The notes below the pieces were generated by a model. It did not search any database. It was not told where the DNA came from and worked only from the letters and a program-made list of their open reading frames with translations. From assembly GCA_000433735.1 (NCBI GenBank), contig HF998344.1, positions 1 to 19,746 on the forward strand: a stretch of 19,746 nucleotides of DNA, read 5' to 3'. The DNA comes from Clostridium sp. CAG:167. Its GTDB lineage: Bacteria; Bacillota; Clostridia; Lachnospirales; Lachnospiraceae. Every line of letters begins with the position of its first letter. Within the stretch, counting starts at the first letter, position 1. Shown piece by piece: positions 7,683 through 14,419 of the stretch. The translations under genes were made by a program, and so were the position numbers.

Positions 7683-8132
7683 ATGCCTAAAAATAAGTTA
7701 CAGGATGTTGTTTTTACTTTGATCATGGCCACCATTATGGTGTATGGAATGATCGTGTACAATGTGGCGCTGAATACAGGAAGCGTAACAGGGAAGACTT
7801 TTGTCATGGCGTTACATGAGATGCCGATTATGGTTCCCATCGCATTTTTGCTGGAATTTTTCGTGGTAGGAAAATTAGCCAGAATGCTTACCTTTTCCGT
7901 TATGACGCCGGATGACCGCCCGGCGTTTATAACCTATGGGATTTCCATCTGTATCTGCTGTATCATGTGTCCGGTCATGAGCCTTATAGCAACCATTTTA
8001 TTTAAAATGCCATCTTTCGGAATGTGGATCAAAACATGGGCGCTGAATTTTCCGATGGCTATTTTGTATCAGATGTTTTACTGTGGCCCGCTGGTGCGGT
8101 TTATATTCCGCCATATCTTCCGGGAAAAGTAA
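7683..8132 (+). CDS. DUF2798 family membrane protein
   Basis: The 149-residue protein has four predicted membrane segments arranged as two repeated pairs (about residues 6-30, 45-70, 82-108, 118-140), the layout of DUF2798 proteins; the opening LQDVVFTLIMATIMVYGMIVYN is characteristic of that family. Its biochemical role is unknown. The ATG at 7683 is preceded by AGGAGGAT. It is transcribed away from the atp operon as a single gene, since the promoter of the next transcript begins 5 nt after its stop. The structured leader suggests post-transcriptional control, unusual for so small a gene. Confidence 0.8.
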   Translation: MPKNKLQDVVFTLIMATIMVYGMIVYNVALNTGSVTGKTFVMALHEMPIMVPIAFLLEFFVVGKLARMLTFSVMTPDDRPAFITYGISICICCIMCPVMSLIATILFKMPSFGMWIKTWALNFPMAILYQMFYCGPLVRFIFRHIFREK

Positions 8133-8136
8133 ATCC

Positions 8137-8165
8137 TTGACCAATCCCTTCAAATGTGCTATCTT
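8137..8165 (+). promoter_or_regulatory. Predicted promoter of the T-box/pheST operon
   Basis: TTGACC (8137-8142) and TATCTT (8160-8165) are spaced by 17 bp, starting only 5 nt after the DUF2798 stop. Transcription would begin near 8172, at the head of the T-box leader. Confidence 0.6.
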
Positions 8166-8171
8166 ATTAAA

Positions 8172-8435
8172 AGATACGAAAAAAACTAAGAAGGTGCAGG
8201 CATTACGCCGCAGATAATCTATGACCCAAAGAGAGGCCAGGCCATCGGCTGGAAGTCTGGCTGGGCGACACAGATTATTGAGTTTCACACCGGAGTTTCA
8301 CTTTTGAAGATAGTAGGAAGTGACGGTTTATGGTCGTTATTCCATAACAGAGAGCCTGTTTTATATAGGAATCAGGGTGGTACCACGGTTAATTCGTCCC
8401 TTTCATGCAGTAATCTGTGTGAGAGGGATTTTTTT
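8172..8435 (+). promoter_or_regulatory. T-box riboswitch, tRNA-Phe specific
   Basis: The leader contains the T-box core AGGGTGGTACCACGG (8374-8388); UGGU at 8378-8381 would pair with the ACCA end of uncharged tRNA. Stem I closes with GGTG (8193-8196) against CACC (8288-8291), and ATAATCT (8214-8220) pairs with AGATTAT (8272-8278). Between these helices on the 3' side lies the specifier loop with UUC (8284-8286) followed by A, a phenylalanine codon, fitting pheS-pheT downstream. CCCT (8398-8401) can pair with AGGG of the T-box core as antiterminator or enter the terminator. Uncharged tRNA-Phe should therefore allow readthrough. Bases 8133-8459 hold no protein gene; the open frame running through from 8304 is only an upstream extension of pheS. 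Confidence 0.93.
8397..8435 (+). terminator. T-box conditional intrinsic terminator
   Basis: A 14-bp stem including G-T pairs (8397-8410 with 8415-8428) capped by TAAT and followed by seven T (8429-8435). Its first bases are shared with the antiterminator. The T run ends directly at an in-frame ATG (8436), so the terminator abuts the coding region. Confidence 0.9.
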
Positions 8436-8459
8436 ATGAATAAGGAAAGGATGAAACAA

Positions 8460-9479
8460 ATGAAAGAAAAATTAAGTCAGATCCTGGACAGCGCGCTGGG
8501 ACAGATTGAAGCGTCAAAAGAACTGGATAAGCTCAATGAGATCCGTGTATCTTTTCTGGGCAAAAAAGGAGAACTGACCAGTGTTTTGAAATCCATGAAG
8601 GAAGTAGCGCCGGAAGATCGTCCGAAAGTCGGTCAGATGGTCAATGAGGCGAGACAGAAGATAGAGCAGGTACTGGAAGAGAAAAAGACCGCATTTGAAA
8701 AAGCATTGCGGGAAGAGAAGATGAAGGCAGAGGTGATCGATGTAACACTGCCGGGCAAAAAAATGAAGATGGGCCACCGCCATCCAAATACAATTACCTT
8801 GGAAGAAGTGGAAAAAATCTTTATCGGTATGGGATATGAAGTAGTAGAAGGCCCGGAAGTAGAATATGATTATTATAACTTCGAGGCATTGAATATCCCG
8901 GCTAACCATCCGGCCAAGGATGAGCAGGACACATTTTATATTAATGATAAGATTCTTCTTCGTACCCAGACATCTTCTGTGCAGGTACATGAAATGGAAA
9001 AAGGAAAACTTCCGATCCGTATGATCTCACCGGGACGAGTATTCAGAAGTGATGATGTGGATGCGACGCATTCTCCATCCTTTCATCAGATCGAGGGCCT
9101 TGTAATTGATAAGAATGTAACCTTTGCCGACCTGAAAGGAACATTGGAGCAGTTTGCCAAGAAATTGTTTGGAGAGAATACAAAAGTTAAATTCAGACCT
9201 CATCATTTTCCGTTTACAGAGCCAAGTGCAGAGATGGATGTAACCTGTTTTAAGTGCGGCGGAAAGGGATGCCGTTTCTGTAAGGGCGAAGGATGGATTG
9301 AGATTCTTGGATGCGGTATGGTTCATCCACATGTATTTGAGATGAGCGGTATTGATCCGGAAGAATATAAAGGGTTTGCCTTCGGTGTAGGTTTGGAGCG
9401 TATAGCGCTGTTAAAATATGAGATTGATGATATGAGACTGTTATACGAAAATGACAAGAGATTTTTGGATCAGTTTTAA
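8460..9479 (+). CDS. pheS: Phenylalanyl-tRNA synthetase alpha subunit
   Basis: The class II catalytic subunit of the PheS2-PheT2 enzyme that charges tRNA-Phe. An N-terminal coiled-coil tRNA-binding arm (to about residue 85) precedes the catalytic domain with RFRPHHFPFTEPSAEMDV (motif 2 region), a CFKCGGKGCRFCKG segment seen in Gram-positive PheS, and motif 3, FGVGLERIALLKY. I chose the ATG at 8460: it gives MKEKLSQI, aligning with Bacillus PheS, 339 residues, and AAGGAAAGG lies 9 nt upstream. In-frame ATGs at 8436 and 8451 are alternatives. Expression is governed by the T-box leader. pheT follows after 25 nt. Confidence 0.97.
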   Translation: MKEKLSQILDSALGQIEASKELDKLNEIRVSFLGKKGELTSVLKSMKEVAPEDRPKVGQMVNEARQKIEQVLEEKKTAFEKALREEKMKAEVIDVTLPGKKMKMGHRHPNTITLEEVEKIFIGMGYEVVEGPEVEYDYYNFEALNIPANHPAKDEQDTFYINDKILLRTQTSSVQVHEMEKGKLPIRMISPGRVFRSDDVDATHSPSFHQIEGLVIDKNVTFADLKGTLEQFAKKLFGENTKVKFRPHHFPFTEPSAEMDVTCFKCGGKGCRFCKGEGWIEILGCGMVHPHVFEMSGIDPEEYKGFAFGVGLERIALLKYEIDDMRLLYENDKRFLDQF

Positions 9480-9504
9480 GTAAAAGAACAGGAGGAATGA
9501 CAAG

Positions 9505-11943
9505 ATGAATACACCTTTATCATGGATTAAAGCATATGTACCGGAACTTCAGTGTACAGAGCAGGAATATATGGACGCAATGACTATGTCCGGAACCAAA
9601 GTAGAAGGATATGAAAAATTTGATAAAAATCTTGATAAGATTATTGTAGGAAAGATCGAAAAGATAGAAAAACACCCGGATGCGGATAAACTGGTTGTGT
9701 GCCAGGTGGCAATTGATGAAAAAGGAACCACAACCCAGATCGTTACCGGTGCCAGCAATGTAAAAGAAGGACAGAAAGTACCTGTAGTTCTGGATGGCGG
9801 CCGGGTAGCAGGCGGTCATGATGGAAAGATAGCAGAAGGCGGCATCAAGATCAAAAAAGGGAAACTTCGTGGCGTAGAAAGTAACGGTATGATGTGTTCC
9901 ATCGGAGAACTGGGATCTTCTACCGAATTTTACCCGGATGCCGCAGAAGACGGTATTTATATCCTCAGCGACAATCCGGAGTACAAAGACGCACCGGTTG
10001 GAAGTGATGCCATTGCCCTTTTGGGACTGAGAGATGCTAACTTTGAGTACGAAGTAACATCCAACCGTGTAGACTGCTTTGGTGTGCTGGGAATCGCCAG
10101 AGAGGCAGCGGCTACATTCCGCAAACCTTTTGTGCCACCGGTTGTAAAGGAAGTAGGAAACCAGGAAAAGACAGAGGATTATATCTCTGTGGATATACAG
10201 AATCCGGAACTTTGTTCCCGTTATGTAGCCAGAGTTGTAAAAAATATCAAACTGGCGCCATCACCGGAGTGGATGCAGCGCAGACTGGCAGCCAGCGGAA
10301 TCCGTCCTATCAACAATATTGTAGATATTACAAACTATGTCATGGAAGAGTACGCACAGCCAATGCATGCCTATGACCTGGATACCATTGCAGATCACAA
10401 GATCGTTGTTAAGACAGCAAAAAAAGGTGATGTGTTCCAGACGCTGGACGGACAGGACAGAGAACTGGATGATACCATTCTGACAATCTGTGACGGCGAA
10501 AAGGCAGTAGGTCTTGCCGGCATCATGGGTGGTGAAAATTCCAAGATCACAGATGATGTAAAGACCATGCTTTTTGAAGCAGCCTGCTTTGACGGAACCA
10601 ACATCCGTCTTTCAGGAAAGAAACTGGGACTTCGTACCGATGCCCAGGCAAAATTTGAAAAAGGACTGGATCCAAACAATACCATGGAAGCCATGAACCG
10701 TGCGTGCCAGTTGATTGAAGAGCTGGGAGCGGGAGAAGTAGTTGGCGGATGTGTGGATGTATATCCGGTGAAAAAGGAGCCGGTAACAGTAGGCTATGAT
10801 GTAGATAAGATCAATGCACTTCTTGGCATCAAGGCTACCGAAGAGGAAATGTGCCAGTATTGGAGCATGGTGGATCTTGTTCCGGACAAAGTGACAAAGA
10901 CGGTATTTGTGCCAACCTGGAGACAGGATATCCTTCGTCTGGCTGATCTGGCAGAAGAAGTGGCAAGATTTTACGGATATGACAAGATCCCAACCACATT
11001 GCCAAAGGGAGAGGCTACACAGGGAGGTGTTTCTTATGAGACAACGATCCAGAATATTCTCCGTACGGTTGTAGAGCAGTTTGGCTTTTCAGAGGGAATG
11101 ACATATTCCTTTGAAAGTCCGAAAGTGTTTGATAAACTGCTGATTCCGGCAGATGGTAAATTAAGACAGGCCATTGAGATCTCCAATCCATTAGGTGTAG
11201 ATTACAGTATGATGCGTACTTCACCGCTGAACGGAATGCTGTCCTCCCTTTCTACCAACTACAACCACAGAAACAAAGATGTGCGTCTGTACGAAGTAGC
11301 GAATGTATATCTTCCAAAAGCACTGCCTCTTACGGAACTGCCGGATGAGAGAATGCAGCTTTGCCTTGGTATGTACGGAGAGGGTGATTTCTTTGATATG
11401 AAAGGCTGCGTAGAAGAAATGATCGATAAACTGGGAATCCGCCAGGTTGTAACCTATGTTCCTGCGGATGATCGTCCATACCTTCATCCGGGACGCCATG
11501 CCGATGTAGTGATCAATGATGAAATTGTGGGATATCTTGGTGAGATCCATCCGGAAGTAGCAGACAATTATAATCTGGGAACAAAAACTTATGTAGCAGT
11601 GATGGATGTAGAACTGCTTGCCAAATATGCTGACTTTGATGTAAAATATGAGGGAGTTGCCAAATTCCCTGCCGTAACAAGAGATATTTCCCTTGTTATG
11701 AAAAAGACTGTACTGGCAGGACAGGTAGAGGAAGTGATCCGCGACAATGGCGGAAAACTGCTGGAAGACTACCATCTGTTTGATATTTACGAGGGAGAGA
11801 ATGTGGCAGCAGACGAAAAATCTCTGGCATATTCCATTCGTTTCCGTGCCAAGGACCGTACACTGGAAGACAAAGATGTGACTACGGTTATGGATAAGAT
11901 TTTGAAAAAACTGGAATCCTTAGGAGTATCACTGAGACAGTAG
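9505..11943 (+). CDS. pheT: Phenylalanyl-tRNA synthetase beta subunit
   Basis: The 812-residue structural, editing and tRNA-binding subunit of PheRS. Domain order: an N-terminal B1 part, an EMAP-like tRNA-binding domain about 39-150 (IVGKIEKIEKHPDADKL), the B3/B4 editing domain about 205-380 (with the RPINNIVDITNYVMEE segment), the B5 domain about 395-470, a catalytic-like domain, and a C-terminal ferredoxin-fold anticodon-binding domain about 714-811 beginning KFPAVTRDISLV. Full length for bacterial PheT. The ATG at 9505 follows AGGAGG. It is the second gene of the T-box operon, and its stop lies only a few bases before the next gene. Confidence 0.98.
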   Translation: MNTPLSWIKAYVPELQCTEQEYMDAMTMSGTKVEGYEKFDKNLDKIIVGKIEKIEKHPDADKLVVCQVAIDEKGTTTQIVTGASNVKEGQKVPVVLDGGRVAGGHDGKIAEGGIKIKKGKLRGVESNGMMCSIGELGSSTEFYPDAAEDGIYILSDNPEYKDAPVGSDAIALLGLRDANFEYEVTSNRVDCFGVLGIAREAAATFRKPFVPPVVKEVGNQEKTEDYISVDIQNPELCSRYVARVVKNIKLAPSPEWMQRRLAASGIRPINNIVDITNYVMEEYAQPMHAYDLDTIADHKIVVKTAKKGDVFQTLDGQDRELDDTILTICDGEKAVGLAGIMGGENSKITDDVKTMLFEAACFDGTNIRLSGKKLGLRTDAQAKFEKGLDPNNTMEAMNRACQLIEELGAGEVVGGCVDVYPVKKEPVTVGYDVDKINALLGIKATEEEMCQYWSMVDLVPDKVTKTVFVPTWRQDILRLADLAEEVARFYGYDKIPTTLPKGEATQGGVSYETTIQNILRTVVEQFGFSEGMTYSFESPKVFDKLLIPADGKLRQAIEISNPLGVDYSMMRTSPLNGMLSSLSTNYNHRNKDVRLYEVANVYLPKALPLTELPDERMQLCLGMYGEGDFFDMKGCVEEMIDKLGIRQVVTYVPADDRPYLHPGRHADVVINDEIVGYLGEIHPEVADNYNLGTKTYVAVMDVELLAKYADFDVKYEGVAKFPAVTRDISLVMKKTVLAGQVEEVIRDNGGKLLEDYHLFDIYEGENVAADEKSLAYSIRFRAKDRTLEDKDVTTVMDKILKKLESLGVSLRQ

Positions 11944-11954
11944 GAGTGAAAGAA

Positions 11955-12440
11955 TTGAAAAAGTTCATCAGTAATGTGTTGACCGTGTGCTTTATCTGCT
12001 ATATGGTTTTGCTTGTGTATTTTCTCTTTTTCAGTGAAGAGTATGGCCGCACAGCCAGTTATACAAGTTACCGCATAAATCTGCATTTGTTTGCGGAAAT
12101 AAGACGATATTTTGCTTATCGGGATACCATAGGCTTTGCCTACTTTTTTATCAATATGTTCGGAAATGTTATCGCTTTTATGCCCTTTGGTTTTCTGCTG
12201 CCGGTTATGTACCGGGAGCAGAGAAAAGGGGTTGTTTACAGTGGACATTATTTCCGGAGCTTTTTGTTTGTGACCTGCATGGGCTTTATGGTCAGTCTTC
12301 TGGTGGAGACGGTGCAGTTGATCACAAAGGTAGGTTGTTTTGATGTGGATGATCTTTTTTTGAATACGGCAGGGGTTATGCTCGGATATCTGTGTTATTA
12401 TATTTCAAAGAAAATGATCGGACACATGGGAAAAAGGTAA
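11955..12440 (+). CDS. VanZ-family membrane protein
   Basis: About 161 residues with four hydrophobic segments (roughly 6-28, 50-75, 97-118 and 132-150). The region VSLLVETVQLITKVGCFDVDDLFLNTAG carries the VanZ hallmark of E-x-x-Q followed by D(V/I)DD-x-x-x-N-x-x-G. VanZ proteins can give low-level teicoplanin resistance in enterococcal vanA clusters, but most chromosomal members have no known function, so resistance is not claimed. The start is ambiguous: GTG at 11946 touches the AGGAG, while TTG at 11955 lies 8 nt after GGAG and is preferred. It follows pheT so closely that co-transcription, hence T-box control, is likely. Confidence 0.82.
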   Translation: MKKFISNVLTVCFICYMVLLVYFLFFSEEYGRTASYTSYRINLHLFAEIRRYFAYRDTIGFAYFFINMFGNVIAFMPFGFLLPVMYREQRKGVVYSGHYFRSFLFVTCMGFMVSLLVETVQLITKVGCFDVDDLFLNTAGVMLGYLCYYISKKMIGHMGKR

Positions 12441-12452
12441 GGAGGTACCAAT

Positions 12453-12782
12453 ATGCAGATCCGCTTTGGAAAAAGAAGAAGGATCCGGTTTACGGATAAA
12501 ACTCATCCGGCTGCAGGAATTTTATCGGTTGTGATGGGAACTGTGGCATGGATCGTACTGATCATTCTGGTTATGATCTCAGGGGCAGCAGGAGGAAAAT
12601 CAGGACTGGTTCTGGGCGTGGCTGGTCTGCTGGATCTGGTGTTTAGTGCGGTTGGATTCTGGCTTGCCATGAGGTGCTATAAAAAAGAGGATATTTATAT
12701 GACAACCCCGGCTGCCGGAACCGTATTAAACGGACTCCTGGTATTGGGGCTGGTAATCCTTTATGTTATAGGAGCGGTTTAA
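12453..12782 (+). CDS. Small membrane protein, possibly DUF6142 family
   Basis: A 109-residue protein with a basic N-terminus (KRRRIRFTDKTHP) and three hydrophobic segments (about 23-44, 50-70, 86-107). The RFTDKxHP opening followed by three membrane helices recalls small Lachnospiraceae membrane proteins grouped as DUF6142; that family assignment is from memory and tentative. No catalytic motif is visible. The ATG at 12453 has a strong AAGGAGGT site 7 nt upstream. It starts 12 nt after the VanZ gene, as the probable last gene of the pheST transcript, and its 3' end overlaps the convergent gene by 17 nt. Confidence 0.65.
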   Translation: MQIRFGKRRRIRFTDKTHPAAGILSVVMGTVAWIVLIILVMISGAAGGKSGLVLGVAGLLDLVFSAVGFWLAMRCYKKEDIYMTTPAAGTVLNGLLVLGLVILYVIGAV

Positions 12783-13560
12783 GATTCCGAATCGTATCGG
12801 AAACAGAAACATGTTTGTATAAAGACTGATATTCAGTTCCCGTCAGGTACTCGATGTAGTTGACGGGATATTCTTTTATATATCCTTTTGTAATGAGAAT
12901 AGAGGCTGCTTTGTTGTACGCAACGGCGGCCTCTTCTTCTGTTTCATAGCGGCCTACCAGATACTCACTTTTTACATGGATCCGTGTTTCATAGTAATAA
13001 GAACCATTGTTCTCCATGCGTCTTACTCCGGAAAAACGGTTGATCACCTGGATGTTGGAATAGCGGAAGTCCCGCTTGTCACCGTTGATAAAAACATAAT
13101 CTCTGCCGGCAACGCTGTGGTTGCGGATACCAAAGCGGGATAAAATATTGACCTGCATGCCGTAATCTGCCACGAACAAATGCCCGCCCCGGCGGCTGAT
13201 GGTACGTGTGGAAAAATAAAACAGATCATCATTATCAAAGATCAGATAGTCACCGGGAGCAAAAAAATAGAGGAAAAAAGAAGTCTCCAGGTAAACAGGG
13301 GTCTTGATATAGATCCCGTGGTCACGGAAGTTAATGAGAACGACCCATTTATCAAAGGGCAGGAAAGGAGAAACATCTTCATAATCGTCAATCTGGATGG
13401 ATGGTGTATGAAGAAGCGTGTCGGCTTCCCGGTACGCCAGATGGGCAGTTTCTTCTTTTTCAAAACTGCCTAGACTGATATGTTTATTTTGATAGGTGAT
13501 GGAGCACCGGTAATAAAGAGTGCCGTCTTTTCTGGCAGCTTTGTATACACCTGGCAGCAT
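12766..13560 (-). CDS. AP2-domain protein with degenerate HNH-like centre
   Basis: A 264-residue protein. Residues about 4-47 look like an AP2/ERF-type DNA-binding fold (three strands, then LGSFEKEETAHLAYREA). Residues about 177-220 contain a second copy (YLVGRYETEEEAAVAYNKAA). Between them, residues 155-174 (YVFINGDKRDFRYSNIQVIN) match the HNH homing-endonuclease pattern VHHI-(D/N)-G-(D/N)-K-x-(D/N)-x-R-x-x-N-(L/I), but the two histidines are replaced by Val156 and Phe157, so nuclease activity is doubtful. The middle (60-130) is aromatic-rich and unassigned. A sequence-specific DNA-binding role is inferred; targets are unknown. The ATG at 13560 follows AAAGGAGG. It has its own promoter and is divergent from the hydrolase gene at 13716. 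No mobile-element ends were seen. Confidence 0.75.
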   Translation of the reverse strand: MLPGVYKAARKDGTLYYRCSITYQNKHISLGSFEKEETAHLAYREADTLLHTPSIQIDDYEDVSPFLPFDKWVVLINFRDHGIYIKTPVYLETSFFLYFFAPGDYLIFDNDDLFYFSTRTISRRGGHLFVADYGMQVNILSRFGIRNHSVAGRDYVFINGDKRDFRYSNIQVINRFSGVRRMENNGSYYYETRIHVKSEYLVGRYETEEEAAVAYNKAASILITKGYIKEYPVNYIEYLTGTEYQSLYKHVSVSDTIRNLKPLL

Positions 13561-13586
13561 GGGGATCCTCCTTTATGTTTTTTTGT

Positions 13587-13615
13587 ATTGTATCGAAAAG
13601 GGAAAAAGATTGCAA
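13587..13615 (-). promoter_or_regulatory. Predicted promoter of the AP2-domain gene
   Basis: On the minus strand TTGCAA (13615-13610) and TACAAT (13592-13587) are 17 bp apart. Transcription would start near 13580, about 20 nt before the ATG. Confidence 0.65.
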
Positions 13616-13630
13616 GAAATTCTTTCGCAA
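13610..13630. promoter_or_regulatory. Candidate operator palindrome over the AP2 gene -35 element
   Basis: TTGC-AAGAA-A-TTCTT-TC-GCAA is an imperfect 21-bp palindrome with a perfect 5-bp core dyad and 4-bp outer arms. It covers the -35 hexamer of the minus-strand promoter, a position suited to repression. The binding protein is unknown; autoregulation by the AP2 protein is one possibility. Confidence 0.4.
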
Positions 13631-13645
13631 TTAAATCAATAAAAT

Positions 13646-13662
13646 TGTAACATCTGCGTAAT
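13646..13662 (+). promoter_or_regulatory. WalR-like box upstream of cell wall hydrolase gene 1
   Basis: TGTAAC-ATCTG-CGTAAT fits the TGTWAH-N5-TGTWAH pattern of WalR (YycF) boxes with one mismatch, and matches 15 of 17 bases of the box upstream of the second hydrolase gene (16809-16825). It lies 53 nt before the GTG at 13716. A TATACT at 13681-13686 could serve as -10 with the box covering the -35 region, a layout typical of activation (inference). Confidence 0.5.
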
Positions 13663-13715
13663 AAAATCGATATATTTGCATATACTCTACAGTAAATAAA
13701 ATTGAGTTATGCGAG

Positions 13716-14336
13716 GTGATTGCGATTTTTATATGGAAAAAAATGGCAGGTATTGCCATGGCAGTTTTGTTATGCATATCCTCTCTGGGGGCGAAGCCGG
13801 TGGAATCTCTGCCGGTACTGGGAGAGAATACGAAAAAGGCGGCAGCGGCAGCGGAAAACCTGGCCCGTGGGGAAAATGTATTCCGCCAGGGAAGGGAGGA
13901 AACACCCCAGGAATACCGGCTGGAGACAGTAGAATGCTGCAAGATAGAGACCAGACAGCAAAGACAGTTAAAGCGGGACAAAAAGATTTTACAGCGGATC
14001 GTGGAAGCGGAGGCAGGAGATCAGGATATACGGGGACGGCGGCTGGTAGCTAATGTGATCTTAAACCGTGTCCGCTCGTCTAAATTTCCGGACACTATCC
14101 GGGAAGTGGTGTTTGCCGCCCGACAGTTTTCACCTGTTTCCGATGGCAGGTACTATACGGTACAGGTCAGTGAAAAGACAGTGGAAGCGGTGGAACAGGC
14201 ACTGAAAGGAGTGGATGATTCCAGAGGAGCCTTATATTTTATGTGGCGGGAAGGAGCGGATTCTTCCAATGCCAGCTGGTTTGACCGTGACCTGCAGAAA
14301 CTTTTTACTCACGGATGCCATGAATTTTTTCGCTGA
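13716..14336 (+). CDS. SleB-family cell wall hydrolase, secreted
   Basis: A 206-residue secreted protein of the SleB/Hydrolase_2 family, peptidoglycan-cleaving enzymes first described as spore-cortex-lytic. An N-terminal signal-like segment (KK then MAGIAMAVLLCISSLGA) is followed by a low-complexity, alanine-rich and charged linker to about residue 88, and then the catalytic domain: IVEAEAGDQDIRG with the likely catalytic Glu99, NVILNRV, RQFSPV and a C-terminal SWFDRDLQKLFTHGCHEFF. The start is unclear: GTG at 13716 overlaps the GAGGTGA site (13713-13719), an ATT at 13725 is ideally spaced from it, and ATG 13743 would remove the basic residues of the signal. There is no sporulation gene nearby, so a vegetative role is equally possible. 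Confidence 0.88.
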   Translation: MIAIFIWKKMAGIAMAVLLCISSLGAKPVESLPVLGENTKKAAAAAENLARGENVFRQGREETPQEYRLETVECCKIETRQQRQLKRDKKILQRIVEAEAGDQDIRGRRLVANVILNRVRSSKFPDTIREVVFAARQFSPVSDGRYYTVQVSEKTVEAVEQALKGVDDSRGALYFMWREGADSSNASWFDRDLQKLFTHGCHEFFR

Positions 14337-14340
14337 CTTC

Positions 14341-14369
14341 TTGCAAAAAGCCGTGAGCCATGGTATTCT
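14341..14369 (+). promoter_or_regulatory. Predicted promoter of thrC-hisA
   Basis: TTGCAA (14341-14346) and TATTCT (14364-14369) are spaced by 17 bp, with an extended -10 TG at 14361-14362. Transcription would start near 14376. No leader peptide or attenuator is seen before thrC. Confidence 0.6.
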
Positions 14370-14419
14370 AAAAACGGTTATGTGAAGATTTACAAAAAGA
14401 GTAAAGGATGGTATTGATT

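Noticed and set aside
8281..8301. Direct repeat GAGTTTCAC (about 8280-8288 and 8293-8301) as a possible operator or second specifier
   Set aside because: Only the first copy falls in the T-box specifier loop; the second lies outside stem I and the match is short.
8304..8459. N-terminal extension of pheS from ATG 8304
   Set aside because: This part overlaps T-box stems, the T-box core and the terminator, and PheS homology begins at about 8460.
13661..13686. SigE/SigK-like sporulation promoter (ATA-N15-CATATACT) before hydrolase gene 1
   Set aside because: The -10 resembles the SigE consensus, but the -35 is only three bases, spacing is short, and no sporulation gene is nearby; too weak to list.
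13709..14053. 114-codon frame starting ATG 13709 over the first hydrolase gene
   Set aside because: Gly/Arg/Lys-rich translation without a signal peptide or domain; the hydrolase frame explains the region.
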